NCBI GenBank assembly: GCA_025997475.1
Contig: BNUQ01000035.1
Location: 1 to 20,764 of the forward strand
DNA: 20,764 nucleotides
Direction: 5' to 3'
From: Planctomycetales bacterium
GTDB lineage: Bacteria > Planctomycetota > SZUA-567
Part shown: positions 1-7,570 of the stretch, piece by piece
How the letters are laid out: the number at the start of each line of letters is the position of its first letter
Numbering within the stretch: the first letter of the stretch is position 1
Made by a program: the position numbers and the translations under genes
Notes under the pieces: generated by a model
The model's input: only the letters and a program-made list of their open reading frames with translations
Told to the model about the DNA's origin: nothing
Databases searched by the model: none

Positions 1-187
1 GTTCTTTCATTACCCGCTTGCGATAATTGTCAAATTCCGCCGCCGTCCGTTGCGCGATTTGTTTGTAGTCCGGCGCCGCGTTAATCGGCGGCGGCGCGTC
101 GTCCGGCACCGGCTCGACGCTCTCCGCGCCGGTTTCGACTTCCGGCAAATTTTCGTCGGACGGCAGTTCGCGGTTATTATCTTCCAT
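1..187 (-). CDS. grpE: GrpE nucleotide exchange factor, N-terminal part (runs off window)
   Basis: The first 62 codons of a gene that continues beyond position 1. The start is the ATG at 187-185. The translation opens with an acidic, proline-rich disordered stretch (MEDNNRELPSDENLPEVE) and then enters a helix with AEFDNYRKRVMKE, close to the AEFxNYRKR signature of GrpE. GrpE is the cytoplasmic nucleotide-exchange factor of DnaK and works with DnaJ. It lies 138 bases downstream of dnaJ on the same strand, which supports the call; the dnaJ-then-grpE order differs from the common grpE-dnaK-dnaJ order. The gap between the two genes is filled by a repeat element, so co-transcription is likely but not shown. 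Only the N-terminus is visible, so the conserved C-terminal domain cannot be checked. Confidence 0.85.
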   Translation of the reverse strand, partial: MEDNNRELPSDENLPEVETGAESVEPVPDDAPPPINAAPDYKQIAQRTAAEFDNYRKRVMKE

Positions 188-207
188 TGGTGAATCTCCG
201 TTGAAGA

Positions 208-333
208 TAATTAACAATTGACAATTAACAATTCACAATTAAGGAGTTTTATTTTCAAATTCGCGAAGCGATTTTGCGAAATCCAACTCCATAATTGTTA
301 ATTGTTAATTGTTAATTGTTAATTGTTAATTGA
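208..333. repeat. Composite repeat: heptamer array, palindromic core, inverted heptamer array
   Basis: Left arm (208-242) is an imperfect tandem array of heptamers of the type acaatta/acaattg. The core (243-290) begins with GGAGTTT and ends with AACTCC, with TTCGCGAAGCGATTTTGCGAA inside. The right arm (293-333) is five to six near-perfect copies of the inverted heptamer aattgtt. The right array runs into the dnaJ stop codon (TAA at 328-326). The same plan recurs at about 1505, 1808, 3352, 6465 and 16511. Confidence 0.8.
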
Positions 334-1474
334 AATAGCCCTTCACTAAATCAATAAAACTTTTGCGCTCCGGCGACACGTTTTGGTCGTCGATTTTCGC
401 CAATTCCCGATACAGTTTTTCTTGTTCGGGCGAGAGTTTTTTCGGGATTTCGACGGCGACGGCGACGATTTGGTCGCCTTTGGCGCCGCCGCGCAAGTCG
501 GGAAAGCCCATTCCGCGCAAGCGGTAAATCTGCCCGTGTTGCGTTCCCGGATTGATTTTCATATTCGCCCGCCCCTGCAACGTCGGCACGTCGAGCGTCG
601 TCCCCAACGCGGCTTGCGCGACGCTAATCGGCACTTGGCAAACAATGTCGTTGCCGTTGCGTTGAAAGAATTGGTCTTCTTCCACGAAAATATAGCAGAA
701 CAAATCGCCGCGCGGACCGCTCTGCAACGACGGCTCGCCCTCGTTGGGAATTCGCAATCGCGAACCGTCGGCGATGCCGGCGGGAATTTTTACCTGAATG
801 CGGACGGTTTTGGTTTTGACGCCCTGTCCGCGGCAGTCGGCGCACGGTTTTTCGATGATGGAACCGGCGCCGCCGCATTGCGGGCAAACGGTCGAAATCG
901 AGAAAAATCCTTGCGACTGGTGAATCTGACCGCGCCCGTTGCAGGTCGGGCATCTTTTCGGTTGCGTGCCCGCCGCCGCGCCGGAGCCCTTGCAGGTCTC
1001 GCAAAGTTCGTTGCGGTTGAGTTCAATCGTTTTCGCGCAACCGGTAAAGGATTCTTTGAAATTGATATTGACGCGGCATTTGAGCGAATTGCCCGCTTGC
1101 TGTTGGCGCTGACCGCCGCCGCCGAAGCCGGAAAACAGTCCGTCGAAAATTCCGCCGCCGCCCCCGCCGCCCCCGAAAATGTCGGAAAAATGGCTGAAAA
1201 TATCTTGGATATTGGAGAAATCCGCGCCGCCGTAGCCGCCGCCCTGCTGAAACGCGGCGTGTCCGAGCCGGTCGTAACGGGCGCGTTTGTCGTCGTCGCG
1301 CAACACGTCATACGCCTCGGCGGCTTCCTTGAATTTTGCTTCGGCTTCTTTGTCGCCCGGATTGCGGTCGGGGTGATATTTCATCGCCAGTTTGCGATAC
1401 GCGGACTTGATGTCGTCCGTCTTCGCGTCTTTGGCGACGCCTAAAACCTCGTAGTAGTCGCGTTTGGTAGCCAT
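326..1474 (-). CDS. dnaJ: Chaperone protein DnaJ
   Basis: Type I Hsp40 co-chaperone of 382 residues that stimulates DnaK ATPase and delivers unfolded substrates in the cytoplasm. All the expected parts are visible in order: J domain (residues 4-70) with the HPD motif at 34-36; a Gly/Phe-rich linker (about 75-125) with an eight-glycine run; four CxxCxGxG zinc-binding repeats at 158-165, 175-182, 197-204 and 211-218; and the C-terminal substrate-binding domains. Length is normal for the family. The ATG at 1474 is preceded by GGGGAAAAT, an acceptable ribosome-binding site, and the next residues ([12 protein letters not shown]) are the usual DnaJ opening. It lies upstream of grpE on the same strand. 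No CIRCE-type heat-shock operator was recognised upstream. Identity is secure. Confidence 0.97.
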   Translation of the reverse strand: MATKRDYYEVLGVAKDAKTDDIKSAYRKLAMKYHPDRNPGDKEAEAKFKEAAEAYDVLRDDDKRARYDRLGHAAFQQGGGYGGADFSNIQDIFSHFSDIFGGGGGGGGIFDGLFSGFGGGGQRQQQAGNSLKCRVNINFKESFTGCAKTIELNRNELCETCKGSGAAAGTQPKRCPTCNGRGQIHQSQGFFSISTVCPQCGGAGSIIEKPCADCRGQGVKTKTVRIQVKIPAGIADGSRLRIPNEGEPSLQSGPRGDLFCYIFVEEDQFFQRNGNDIVCQVPISVAQAALGTTLDVPTLQGRANMKINPGTQHGQIYRLRGMGFPDLRGGAKGDQIVAVAVEIPKKLSPEQEKLYRELAKIDDQNVSPERKSFIDLVKGYFN

Positions 1475-1504
1475 ATTTTCCCCGTGTTTTGCCCGACACG
1501 CTTG

Positions 1505-1640
1505 AATGAAGAGCAGTTAGTAGTTAATAGTTGGTAGTTTTTAGTGGTGGAGTTTGACGGTCAAAGATTCGCTTCGCGCGCGCTTACGGATTTGCCCATA
1601 AAAACTCCATCACTACCAACTAAAAACTACCGACTCGCTC
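1505..1640. repeat. Composite heptamer/palindrome repeat (second copy)
   Basis: First of two repeat elements that fill the 712-base gene-free stretch 1475-2186. Left arm is heptamer-like (agttagt, agttaat, agttggt, agttttt), then the core opens with GTGGAGTTT, contains ATTCGCTTCGCGCGCG and closes with AAACTCCATCAC. The right arm is the inverse (taccaac, taaaaac, taccgac). Between 1641 and 1807 I see no gene, promoter or terminator that I can support. Confidence 0.65.
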
Positions 1641-1807
1641 TCCGTAATTGTTCTTTGCGCCGCGCCGGCAAAGCAATTTTAATGCCACTTGCCGCGCCGA
1701 GCGGCGGCGCATCGTAAGCGTTTTAACGATAATGGATTATTGATTGCGGCGGAATAAACGCAATGCCGGACGCGGCGGCATTTTGGCGGGGACCGGGGTC
1801 ATTTTGA

Positions 1808-2183
1808 CGCGGTTTAGAGTTCAGAGTTTAGAGTTGAAAGTTGAAAGTTGAAAGTTTAGATAGTGGAGTTTTACATTAGACCTATTCGATAACCGTCAGA
1901 TTTTAAACCTGTAACGCACTTAAACTATTGATGTTACGATAAAAATAAACTTATAAAACGTCGTCGGGACAGCAAGTTCCTCGGCGAATATAGAAAACCT
2001 GATTTTGTCGAAACGATGCCTCCGATTGCCCGTTTTTATTTCGGCGGTTGTCGAACAGGTCTATTATTAAAGACGCGCGAAGCGCGTCCAACGCTGAACT
2101 CTGAGCTCTGAACTCTCAACTTTCAACTTTCAACTTTCAACTCTCAACTCTGAACTCTGAACTCTCAACTCTGAACTCTAAAT
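1808..2183. repeat. Large heptamer array repeat interrupted by a MITE-like element
   Basis: Left arm (about 1808-1860) is a run of heptamers such as agagttt, agagttg, aaagttg. The right arm (about 2093-2180) is the inverse, with at least eleven heptamers of the forms aactctg, aactctc and aactttc. The core starts with GTGGAGTTTTACA as in the other composite repeats but is split by the element at 1877-2063; it resumes with GACGCGCGAAGCGCGTC, a 17-base palindrome. No open reading frame of note lies here. Confidence 0.7.
1877..2063. mobile_element. MITE-like element, copy C (187 bp)
   Basis: The left end reads TAGACCTATTCGATAACCG and the reverse complement of the right end reads TAGACCTGTTCGACAACCG, so the termini are inverted repeats of about 19 bp with two differences. 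They match the termini of the two elements flanking nadE (7930-8092 and 10052-10214), but the interior is different and AT-richer. The interior has no transposase-sized reading frame, so it would need a transposase in trans. TA at both ends would fit a TA target duplication, as in the IS630/mariner group; that assignment is inference. Confidence 0.6.
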
Positions 2184-2186
2184 TTC

Positions 2187-3269
2187 TCACCGCCGGTAGT
2201 CGTTCAACAGCGGGCTGTCAAGAATCGGCGAATGCGGGTCGTAGGTTTTGAGCAACGGCGCGTGCTGGTTGTCGCGGGCGAGCGCCTGCCGGATGTAATC
2301 CTCCAACCGTAAATTGTCGCTTTCGCCGACGACGACAATTTGCCCGTTTTTGACCAGCGGATTTTGCCCGTTCACGCCGCCGTAGAGCGCCGACGCGACG
2401 TTGTAAATTTTGGCGCGCGGCGCGGTGCGGTGCGGCGTAATCAACAGCACGCGCTCCAAGGCGGTGTTGTCCGCGAGCGTGTAATCGTCGCGAATCGGCG
2501 CGTTGGCGACGGCGTCCGGCGAGCGGTCGTCCAACAATTCCGCGTTGGCGCGAAAAACGGCTTCGCTCAACGACAGCGGTTTCATCCCGAGCGGAAAACG
2601 CCCCTGATGTTTCACGCCGCCCAAAACGTAATAATAGCCGCCGGAACCGCTCGCCGTCTGCACGCGCACCGCCGGATATTGGCGCACATACGGGCGAATG
2701 GCGCGGGCGATGCCGTCGGCGATTTGCGCGGTGTTTTTGCCGCGCGCGACGACGTAATCCTCCGTGCCGGGAATGCGGACGCGCCCGTCGCGCTCGATGA
2801 CCGCCGAGCCGTTAAACTCCGGCTGGTTTTTGACCGTGAGCGTAATCACGTCGCCGTCCTGATGACTATACGGCTCGTCCTCGCCGGGCTCGGCATACGC
2901 GCCGGCATAGACCTGTTGCTCAATCGGCATCGGCTGGCGCGGGTCAAGTCCGCCGACGGTGAACGGACGCGCCGCGACTAAATCGGGATTGACGCCGAAG
3001 GTCAGCGGCTCGCGCGCGCCGCGTTCGGGAAATTGCGGATTTTGCCCCGGCAGCGTGTCGAGCGACGGCAGAACGGGGCGCGCGTTGACCGGCGTTTCCG
3101 CCATAGCGACGGCGGGCGAGCCGAGCGAGCGCGGCGGTTGCGGCGCGACGGCATAGACCGCCGGCGCGGACAAGCCGTTGGCGCCGTAAGCGATTGGTCC
3201 TTCATTGATTAATTGCGGCTCTGAACAAGCGGCGGCGAGCGCCAAAACCAGCGGGAGCAATTTTTTCAT
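2187..3269 (-). CDS. Polysaccharide export-type lipoprotein with SLBB-like domain
   Basis: Protein of 360 residues with a lipoprotein signal peptide: KK, a hydrophobic stretch, then LALAAAC with the lipidated cysteine at 15. A proline/alanine-rich linker (about 20-130) follows. Residues about 137-205 look like the polysaccharide biosynthesis/export (Wza-type) domain: YSHQDGDVITLTVKNQPEFNG, then VIERDGRVRIPG, then ..ARAIRPYVRQYPAVRVQ. An SLBB-like segment follows (YYYVLGGVKHQGRFPLG, SLSEAVFRA), and the end (PLVKNGQIVVVGESDN) resembles the tail of such proteins. The family forms outer-membrane channels for capsule or exopolysaccharide. No synthesis or Wzc-like gene is adjacent, so the polymer is unknown. 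The ATG at 3269 is set by the signal peptide; the ribosome-binding site is weak. Confidence 0.75.
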   Translation of the reverse strand: MKKLLPLVLALAAACSEPQLINEGPIAYGANGLSAPAVYAVAPQPPRSLGSPAVAMAETPVNARPVLPSLDTLPGQNPQFPERGAREPLTFGVNPDLVAARPFTVGGLDPRQPMPIEQQVYAGAYAEPGEDEPYSHQDGDVITLTVKNQPEFNGSAVIERDGRVRIPGTEDYVVARGKNTAQIADGIARAIRPYVRQYPAVRVQTASGSGGYYYVLGGVKHQGRFPLGMKPLSLSEAVFRANAELLDDRSPDAVANAPIRDDYTLADNTALERVLLITPHRTAPRAKIYNVASALYGGVNGQNPLVKNGQIVVVGESDNLRLEDYIRQALARDNQHAPLLKTYDPHSPILDSPLLNDYRR

Positions 3270-3351
3270 TTTTCACCGGCAAGCGGAATTTTATTAGTTA
3301 TCGGACTCGGCGCGGGCGCAAGTTTAATTTATACACGCGGCGGACGCCGCC

Positions 3352-3440
3352 GCGATTGAAAATTAAGAATTGTGAGGGTTTGATTTTCAAATTTGCGCGG
3401 CGAAATTTATAATCAACGCTTGCATTCGTAATCCTTAATT
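3352..3440. repeat. Composite heptamer/palindrome repeat (diverged copy)
   Basis: A short, worn copy between the export lipoprotein gene and the small zinc-ribbon-like gene. Left arm attgaaaattaagaattg, core GGGTTTGATTTTCAAATTTGCGCGGCGAAATTTATAATCAA without a perfect closing arm, and right arm gtaatccttaattgc. The segment GATTTTCAAATTTGCGC is the part best shared with the copies at 208 and 6465. No gene is seen in 3270-3474. Confidence 0.5.
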
Positions 3441-3474
3441 GCATTGCGCCGTTTCCCGATACCCGTCAACAAAA

Positions 3475-3705
3475 ATGCCCCGTTATCGCCACGACCGTTT
3501 TATCGCGCAGGAATTGCGCGCCGCGCAACCGGAGTTTGCCGACTGTCCGTTTTGCGTCGGGCGCGACGGGCGGCGCAAAAAACTCTATCCCGCCGTCGAA
3601 GACGCCAAACACGCCGCCGCCCAACAGCGCCTGCGCCGCGGCGCCCATTTAGCCGTTTATTATTGCGAAAACGGCGGCGACGGCTGGCATCTCACCGGCG
3701 GTTGA
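3475..3705 (+). CDS. Small zinc-ribbon-like protein, function unknown
   Basis: A 76-residue basic protein. Visible features are a CPFC pair (residues about 24-27), a middle rich in Lys, Arg and Ala, and a C-terminal AVYYCENGGDGWHLTGG. A Cys pair followed by a later Cys near a WHLT-type ending recalls small putative zinc-binding proteins in which the last ligands sit in a YxC...WHL motif; this is recognition by pattern, not a verified family match. The ATG at 3475 is preferred over the in-frame ATG at 3439, which lies in the repeat-derived region; neither has a good ribosome-binding site. The next gene has its own promoter 37 bases after the stop, so this is probably a separate unit. Confidence 0.55.
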   Translation: MPRYRHDRFIAQELRAAQPEFADCPFCVGRDGRRKKLYPAVEDAKHAAAQQRLRRGAHLAVYYCENGGDGWHLTGG

Positions 3706-3741
3706 CGTGAGCGCCGGACGCGCGCGTTCTTGGCAATCGGC

Positions 3742-3769
3742 TTGACGCTTATCGCGACCACCTTACAAT
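3742..3769 (+). promoter_or_regulatory. Sigma-70-type promoter for the radical SAM gene
   Basis: TTGACG at 3742-3747 and TACAAT at 3764-3769 with a 16-base spacer, each one mismatch from consensus. Transcription would start near 3776, leaving a leader of about 58 bases before the ATG at 3834. Confidence 0.65.
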
Positions 3770-3833
3770 CGTGCGTTTTGTCGCTTGCCGGTAGATTTAT
3801 CTGCCGCGCCGGAATTCTCATGAGGAGAAATAA

Positions 3834-5306
3834 ATGTTTGATTTCAAAAAAGCCGCCAGTTTTTTGTTGGCGAAAGGAATGCAGGCGGCGTTGCCGTTTT
3901 TGTCCGACCATAGCCCCGACACGCTCATCAAATTCATCGACCTCCTCAAAAATCGCGGCATCGAGCGAATGAAGGCGTATCACAAAGGCACGCCGGCGGA
4001 GTTGGCGCGGCGCGTCGAGGCCGCCAACGCCTTTTTCGAGATGGTCAAACGCAATTTGCCGAAATACAGCAAAGCCACGCAACGCAATATCGCGTTCAAT
4101 TTTTATTACAACGCCCTCACCGCCGGCGAAGATATTCGCAAGGCGTATTTCGAGCGGCACGGCGAATACCCGCCGTTTTTTCTCGCGATTTCGCCGTCGA
4201 TGGCGTGCAATCTGCGCTGTTTCGGCTGTTATGCGTGGAAATATCCGAAAGAAAAATCGCTGAGCAAAGAAAAGGTTTCGCAAATCATCACCGAAGCCAA
4301 AGAAAAAATGGGCATCTATTTCGTTACCATCACCGGCGGCGAGCCGACGTTTTGGCCCCCTCTGGAAGAACTCATCCGCGAACACCACGACGTTTTTTTC
4401 CACATTTACACGCACGGAATGAACATCGACGACGCCACCGCCAAACGCTGGGCGGACTACGGCAACGTCCACGCTTCGATTTCGATTGAGGGCAACCGCG
4501 AACTTACCGACGAGCGGCGCGGCAAAGGCGCCTACGACAAAATCACCGCGTCGATGCGGCGTTTGCGCGACGCCGGTTGTATGTTCGGCTTCTCGATTAC
4601 GCACACGACGAAAAATCACGGCGTCGTCTGCACCGGCGAATATATGGACGAAATGATTGCCAACGGTTGCAGTTACGGCTGGTTTTTCCAATACATTCCG
4701 ATTGGCAAAGAGCCGGATTTATCGCTCTGCCCGACGCCGCAACAGCGGTTGGAACGGCGCGACGCGGTGCTGAAATTCCGCCGCGAAAAGCCGATTTTGG
4801 CGTATGATTTCTGGAACGACGGCGACTCGTGCGAAGGGTGTATCGCGTGGGGGCGGAAGTATGTCCACATCACGGCGCAGGGTTTGGTCGAGCCGTGCGT
4901 GTTCGTGCATTTCGCGACCGACAGCGTTCACGACAAATCGTTGGAGGAATGTCTGAACAGTCCGGCGTTTAAGGACGCGCGGCGGCGGCAACCGTTCACC
5001 ACCGATTTGCGGACGCCTTGCCCGCAGATTGACCAGTGCCATCACTTGAAAGAAATCGTCGAGAAATTTCAGATGAAACCGACGCACGAAGGCGCGGAGC
5101 GGATTGTTACCGACCTCTACGACCAAGTCGAAAAAATGGCGAAAGATTATCAGGCGGCGCTCCCGCCGGACGACGGCGCGATTAAAACCAAAATGTCGAG
5201 CGAAGACCATAAAGGCGGTTTTTCGCAGGAAGTGTCGAAAGAGGACTTGGATAAAATTAACGACGCCGACGCGCCGCTGAAAGCGGAAATTTTGGCGAGC
5301 AAGTAG
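3834..5306 (+). CDS. Radical SAM / SPASM-domain protein
   Basis: A 490-residue enzyme. A helical N-terminal segment (1-115) precedes the radical SAM core with CNLRCFGC (Cys125, Cys129, Cys132), the ligands of the SAM-binding 4Fe-4S cluster, and ITGGEPTFW (about 166-173), the GGEP motif. A Cys-rich C-terminal part (Cys333, Cys336, Cys355, Cys396, Cys402 within DSCEGCIAWG, VEPCVF and PCPQIDQC) fits a SPASM auxiliary-cluster domain; HITAQGLVEPC is the usual wording there. SPASM proteins modify peptides or small molecules, but no precursor peptide or partner enzyme was recognised, so the substrate is unknown. The start is supported by GAGGAG eight bases before the ATG and by the promoter at 3742. 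The antitoxin-like gene begins 9 bases after the stop. Confidence 0.88.
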   Translation: MFDFKKAASFLLAKGMQAALPFLSDHSPDTLIKFIDLLKNRGIERMKAYHKGTPAELARRVEAANAFFEMVKRNLPKYSKATQRNIAFNFYYNALTAGEDIRKAYFERHGEYPPFFLAISPSMACNLRCFGCYAWKYPKEKSLSKEKVSQIITEAKEKMGIYFVTITGGEPTFWPPLEELIREHHDVFFHIYTHGMNIDDATAKRWADYGNVHASISIEGNRELTDERRGKGAYDKITASMRRLRDAGCMFGFSITHTTKNHGVVCTGEYMDEMIANGCSYGWFFQYIPIGKEPDLSLCPTPQQRLERRDAVLKFRREKPILAYDFWNDGDSCEGCIAWGRKYVHITAQGLVEPCVFVHFATDSVHDKSLEECLNSPAFKDARRRQPFTTDLRTPCPQIDQCHHLKEIVEKFQMKPTHEGAERIVTDLYDQVEKMAKDYQAALPPDDGAIKTKMSSEDHKGGFSQEVSKEDLDKINDADAPLKAEILASK

Positions 5307-5315
5307 AGGGGAAAA

Positions 5316-5549
5316 ATGAACGCGATCGCGGAAATCTCAGACGCAGAATTGACGGCGCTCGACGGCGACGCGGCGGAAGACGACGATTTGGAGGCGCAGA
5401 TTCCCGATTTAGAGGAAAAGTTGTTGGAAGCGGAAGCGCAACTTGCCGCCGGCTGTCGGACTTACACGCTTGACGAAATAAGGGAACAAATTTGGAGACG
5501 TTACCGTGACGCCACGCAAAATTACGATGTTGCCGGTGGCGAAAAATGA
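5316..5549 (+). CDS. Probable antitoxin of a ParDE/RelBE-type module
   Basis: A 77-residue acidic protein. The N-terminal half is rich in Asp and Glu, and the C-terminal half (EKLLEAEAQLAAGCRTYTLDEIREQIWRRY) has the helix and TLDEIRE wording seen in short antitoxins that bind ParE/RelE toxins. The call leans on the gene that follows: it overlaps this one by 44 bases in another frame and has clear ParE-like sequence. GAGGGG just before the ATG is a good ribosome-binding site and overlaps the end of the radical SAM gene, so the module may be transcribed with it. No DNA-binding fold is obvious by eye, so the exact antitoxin family is not named. Confidence 0.6.
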   Translation: MNAIAEISDAELTALDGDAAEDDDLEAQIPDLEEKLLEAEAQLAAGCRTYTLDEIREQIWRRYRDATQNYDVAGGEK

Positions 5550-5816
5550 CATCGCGGAACTGCAAGATTACATTGCCGCCGATAATCCGCTTGCCGCCGC
5601 GTTATTGGCGGAAAAATAACGTATCAAATCAACGGGTTGTTGATTTTTCCTGAGCGCTATCCGCAAGTTAGCAATCGCCGTCTGGCTAAACGGGGATACC
5701 GAAAATTAGTCGTCGGCGAATACTTGGTATTTTTCCGCGTCGTGGCGGACGAAGTTATGGTGCACCGCGTTTTACACGGCAAGCGTGATTGTCGGCGAAT
5801 CTTAAAAACCGTTTAA
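5506..5816 (+). pseudogene. ParE/RelE-type toxin gene broken by a one-base frameshift
   Basis: Reading starts at GTG 5506, eight bases after a GGAG, and gives VTPRKITMLPVAKNDIAEL, QDYIAADNPLAAALLAEK and then a TAA at 5617. In the minus-one frame from 5613 the protein goes on as KITYQINGLLIFPERYPQ, RKLVVGEYLVFFRVV, MVHRVLHGKRDCRRILKTV and stops at 5816. Joined through one extra A in the run GAAAAAT (5611-5617), the two halves give LAEKITYQINGLLIFPERYP, which reads as a continuous ParE-like toxin of about 103 residues, the usual length. The family are mRNA interferases (RelE) or gyrase poisons (ParE). The gap could be real inactivation, a homopolymer sequencing error or slippage decoding. Confidence 0.75.
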
Positions 5817-5863
5817 TGGGTGAAAACTCGGGTTAATACGCCGACCGCAGAACGGCGACCACT

Positions 5864-6463
5864 ATGGCTAAACGCGCGGAACTTTACGAAATTATCGCCA
5901 ACAGTATGGGCGACGCTCCCGCGGCGGACGCCGCGGAAGTCGTCTATGAGTTGCCGACCGTCAGTCCGCGCTCGCGTTCGCGCGAAATCGTCTTGTCGCT
6001 CGACGCCGCTTTTGTGATTTTCGTGTTGTTTCTGATTTTGCTCGGCACGGCTTACACGCTCGGCGTCAACAGCGGCGAGCAAAAAGAACGCGAAAGTTTC
6101 AACGCGCCGCGCGTTCCCGCCGCCGAAGCCGAACTCGGCGAATTAAAAATTGACCGGAGCGCGCCGTTGGCGGCGACGGTGTTGATTCCGCCGCAACAGT
6201 TCACGATGCGCCTGACCGAGGCGGACGACCTCGACGACCTGCGCGTTTTGCGCGCCGCGTGGTTGGACAACGCCGTCATTCGCGACGGTAATCTCGAAGT
6301 TTTTATTTTCGACGACGGGAAAAAATATATTTTAACGGTCGGCGCGTTCTCCTCGCCGGAAGAGCGCAATTTAGGACGGGTACGCGAATTTATCGCCGGT
6401 CAGCCGGCTTATCGCGACGCGGTTCTGGCGAAAATCGGCGACCTTGGTAAAGCGATGCTTTGA
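5864..6463 (+). CDS. Single-pass membrane protein with SPOR-like C-terminal region, function unknown
   Basis: A 199-residue protein. Residues 1-43 are polar and probably cytoplasmic, one hydrophobic helix lies at about 45-66 (SLDAAFVIFVLFLILLGTAY), and the rest should be outside the membrane. The C-terminal part (about 130-195) contains EVFIFDDGKKYILTVGAFSS followed by EERNLGRVREFIAG, a strand-strand-helix pattern like a SPOR peptidoglycan-binding repeat, which commonly has a similar anchored layout. This resemblance is weak and by eye. The ATG at 5864 has no strong ribosome-binding site, but codon use is like the host genes throughout. It starts 47 bases after the broken toxin gene. Confidence 0.65.
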   Translation: MAKRAELYEIIANSMGDAPAADAAEVVYELPTVSPRSRSREIVLSLDAAFVIFVLFLILLGTAYTLGVNSGEQKERESFNAPRVPAAEAELGELKIDRSAPLAATVLIPPQQFTMRLTEADDLDDLRVLRAAWLDNAVIRDGNLEVFIFDDGKKYILTVGAFSSPEERNLGRVREFIAGQPAYRDAVLAKIGDLGKAML

Positions 6464-6464
6464 A

Positions 6465-6570
6465 GAACAATTAAGAATTAAGAAGGCAGAATTAAGAGTG
6501 GCGAAATTTAATGAGTAGTTGCGCGAATTTGAAAATCAAACTCCACCATTTTTGATTTTTAATTCATAGT
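6465..6570. repeat. Composite heptamer/palindrome repeat
   Basis: Left arm acaattaagaattaagaaggcagaattaaga in heptamer register, followed by a core that ends GCGCGAATTTGAAAATCAAACTCCACCA, the same core seen in inverse orientation at 243-290 and in 16552-16602. The right arm is short (tttttgatttttaattcatag). It fills the gap between the membrane protein and the DUF89 gene. Confidence 0.6.
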
Positions 6571-6625
6571 TTTTGTTACGCCCCGATTGACTGTCGTTCC
6601 AAGCGGAAATAAAAAAGGAAAAAAT

Positions 6626-7480
6626 ATGCGTCCAGTTCCATACTGTTTGCCGGAAATTGCCGAGATGATTTTCGCCGCCGCCCGCATGGTGTCGGAAGAC
6701 GTGTTCATTCATAGGCGGGTGATTGCGACGGCGCTCGGCGCGGCGCTCGCCAACGACGACGAAGACAGTCCGCAGGAGTTAGCCCTGACCGCCTTGCGCG
6801 CCGCCTATAAGGCGTTGGGCGTTACCGACCCGTATGAAAACGAAAAAGCGCGGCGCAACCGCGCGATGCTGGGCTTGGAGAATTTCATCAACGATTATTT
6901 GACCACGGCGGAAAGCGCGTTCGCGGCGAGCGTGCGCTTGTCGTTGGCGGCGAACGGCGAAAAAATCAAACGGCTCGGACGCGAGGAATTAGAAAAAGAA
7001 TTGAGCGCGCGCCTGATGATTAAACCGGCGATTGACAAAATTACGACGCTGGCGGTGCAGGTGGCGAAATCCCCGTCGGTGATGTTTATCGCCGGTTGCG
7101 CGGGCGAAATCGTCGCCGATAAATTTTTGATTACCGAGTTGCGCCATCACGCCAAAGTCGAAGTGGTGGTCGCGGCGAAGCCGATAATGGGGCGCGCGAC
7201 GTTGGCGGACGCGGAAATGGCGGGATTGACGGAAATCGCGACCGTAACCGACCCCGGCGCCGATATGCTGGGGCTGTCGCTCGGACGCGCCGCGGCGGAA
7301 TTTCGTCGGCGTTTCGCGGCGGCGGATTTGGTCATCGCCAAAGGCGCGTTCAACTGGCAGACCTTAAAGGACTGCAACCGCGAAGTGTTTTGTTTGGTGC
7401 AAGCCGAGGGCGCAAGCATCGCCGCCGAATTGAACGTCGCGGTCGGCGACGGCGTGATTACGGTGCTGAACGACAAATAG
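6626..7480 (+). CDS. DUF89 (damage-control phosphatase-like) family protein with degenerate active site
   Basis: A 284-residue protein aligning along its whole length with bacterial/archaeal DUF89 proteins: SPQELALTALRAAYKALGVTDPYENEK (48-74), the FIAGCAGEIVADKFLI segment (154-169), ATLADAEMAGL (191-201), FAAADLVIAKGAFNWQTL (230-247) and AEGASIAAELNVAVGDGVI near the end. Active members are metal-dependent phosphatases or methyltransferases that use a DN pair before AGE and an Asp in an NDAT-type motif. Here the DN pair is GC (157-158) and the ND is GR (189-190); only the KGxxN-type lysine (Lys239) is kept. It is probably non-catalytic or altered in function. AAGG upstream of the ATG at 6626 favours that start over 6587. 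The gene is intact with host-like codon use. Confidence 0.8.
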   Translation: MRPVPYCLPEIAEMIFAAARMVSEDVFIHRRVIATALGAALANDDEDSPQELALTALRAAYKALGVTDPYENEKARRNRAMLGLENFINDYLTTAESAFAASVRLSLAANGEKIKRLGREELEKELSARLMIKPAIDKITTLAVQVAKSPSVMFIAGCAGEIVADKFLITELRHHAKVEVVVAAKPIMGRATLADAEMAGLTEIATVTDPGADMLGLSLGRAAAEFRRRFAAADLVIAKGAFNWQTLKDCNREVFCLVQAEGASIAAELNVAVGDGVITVLNDK

Positions 7481-7570
7481 CCGTGAGCAGTGGAGAGCGA
7501 GGCATCAATCGCTTGCGACTGTCCATTGCCGACTAATAAATTGAAACCCTGATGAAAGGAGTAAATAGCG

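Noticed and set aside
383..1444. 353-codon open frame opposite dnaJ
   Set aside because: It is the mirror of a GC-rich, codon-biased gene. DnaJ has every family motif; the opposite frame shows no recognisable domain and is rich in Arg, Ala and Phe as such shadows are.
3660..4691. 343-codon open frame opposite the radical SAM gene
   Set aside because: Shadow frame; the plus-strand gene has a promoter, a ribosome-binding site and clear motifs.
5611..5617. Classical programmed minus-one frameshift site in the toxin gene
   Set aside because: The codons are GAA AAA TAA, so the X-XXY-YYZ pattern of a standard slippery heptamer is not met; single-codon slippage at AAA remains possible but unproven.
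7485..7545. Possible further composite repeat after the DUF89 gene (GTGAGCAGTGGAGAGCG ... GACTGTCCATTGCCGAC)
   Set aside because: There is some symmetry between GCAGTGGA and TCCATTGC, but no heptamer run and no shared core, so it was not listed as a copy.
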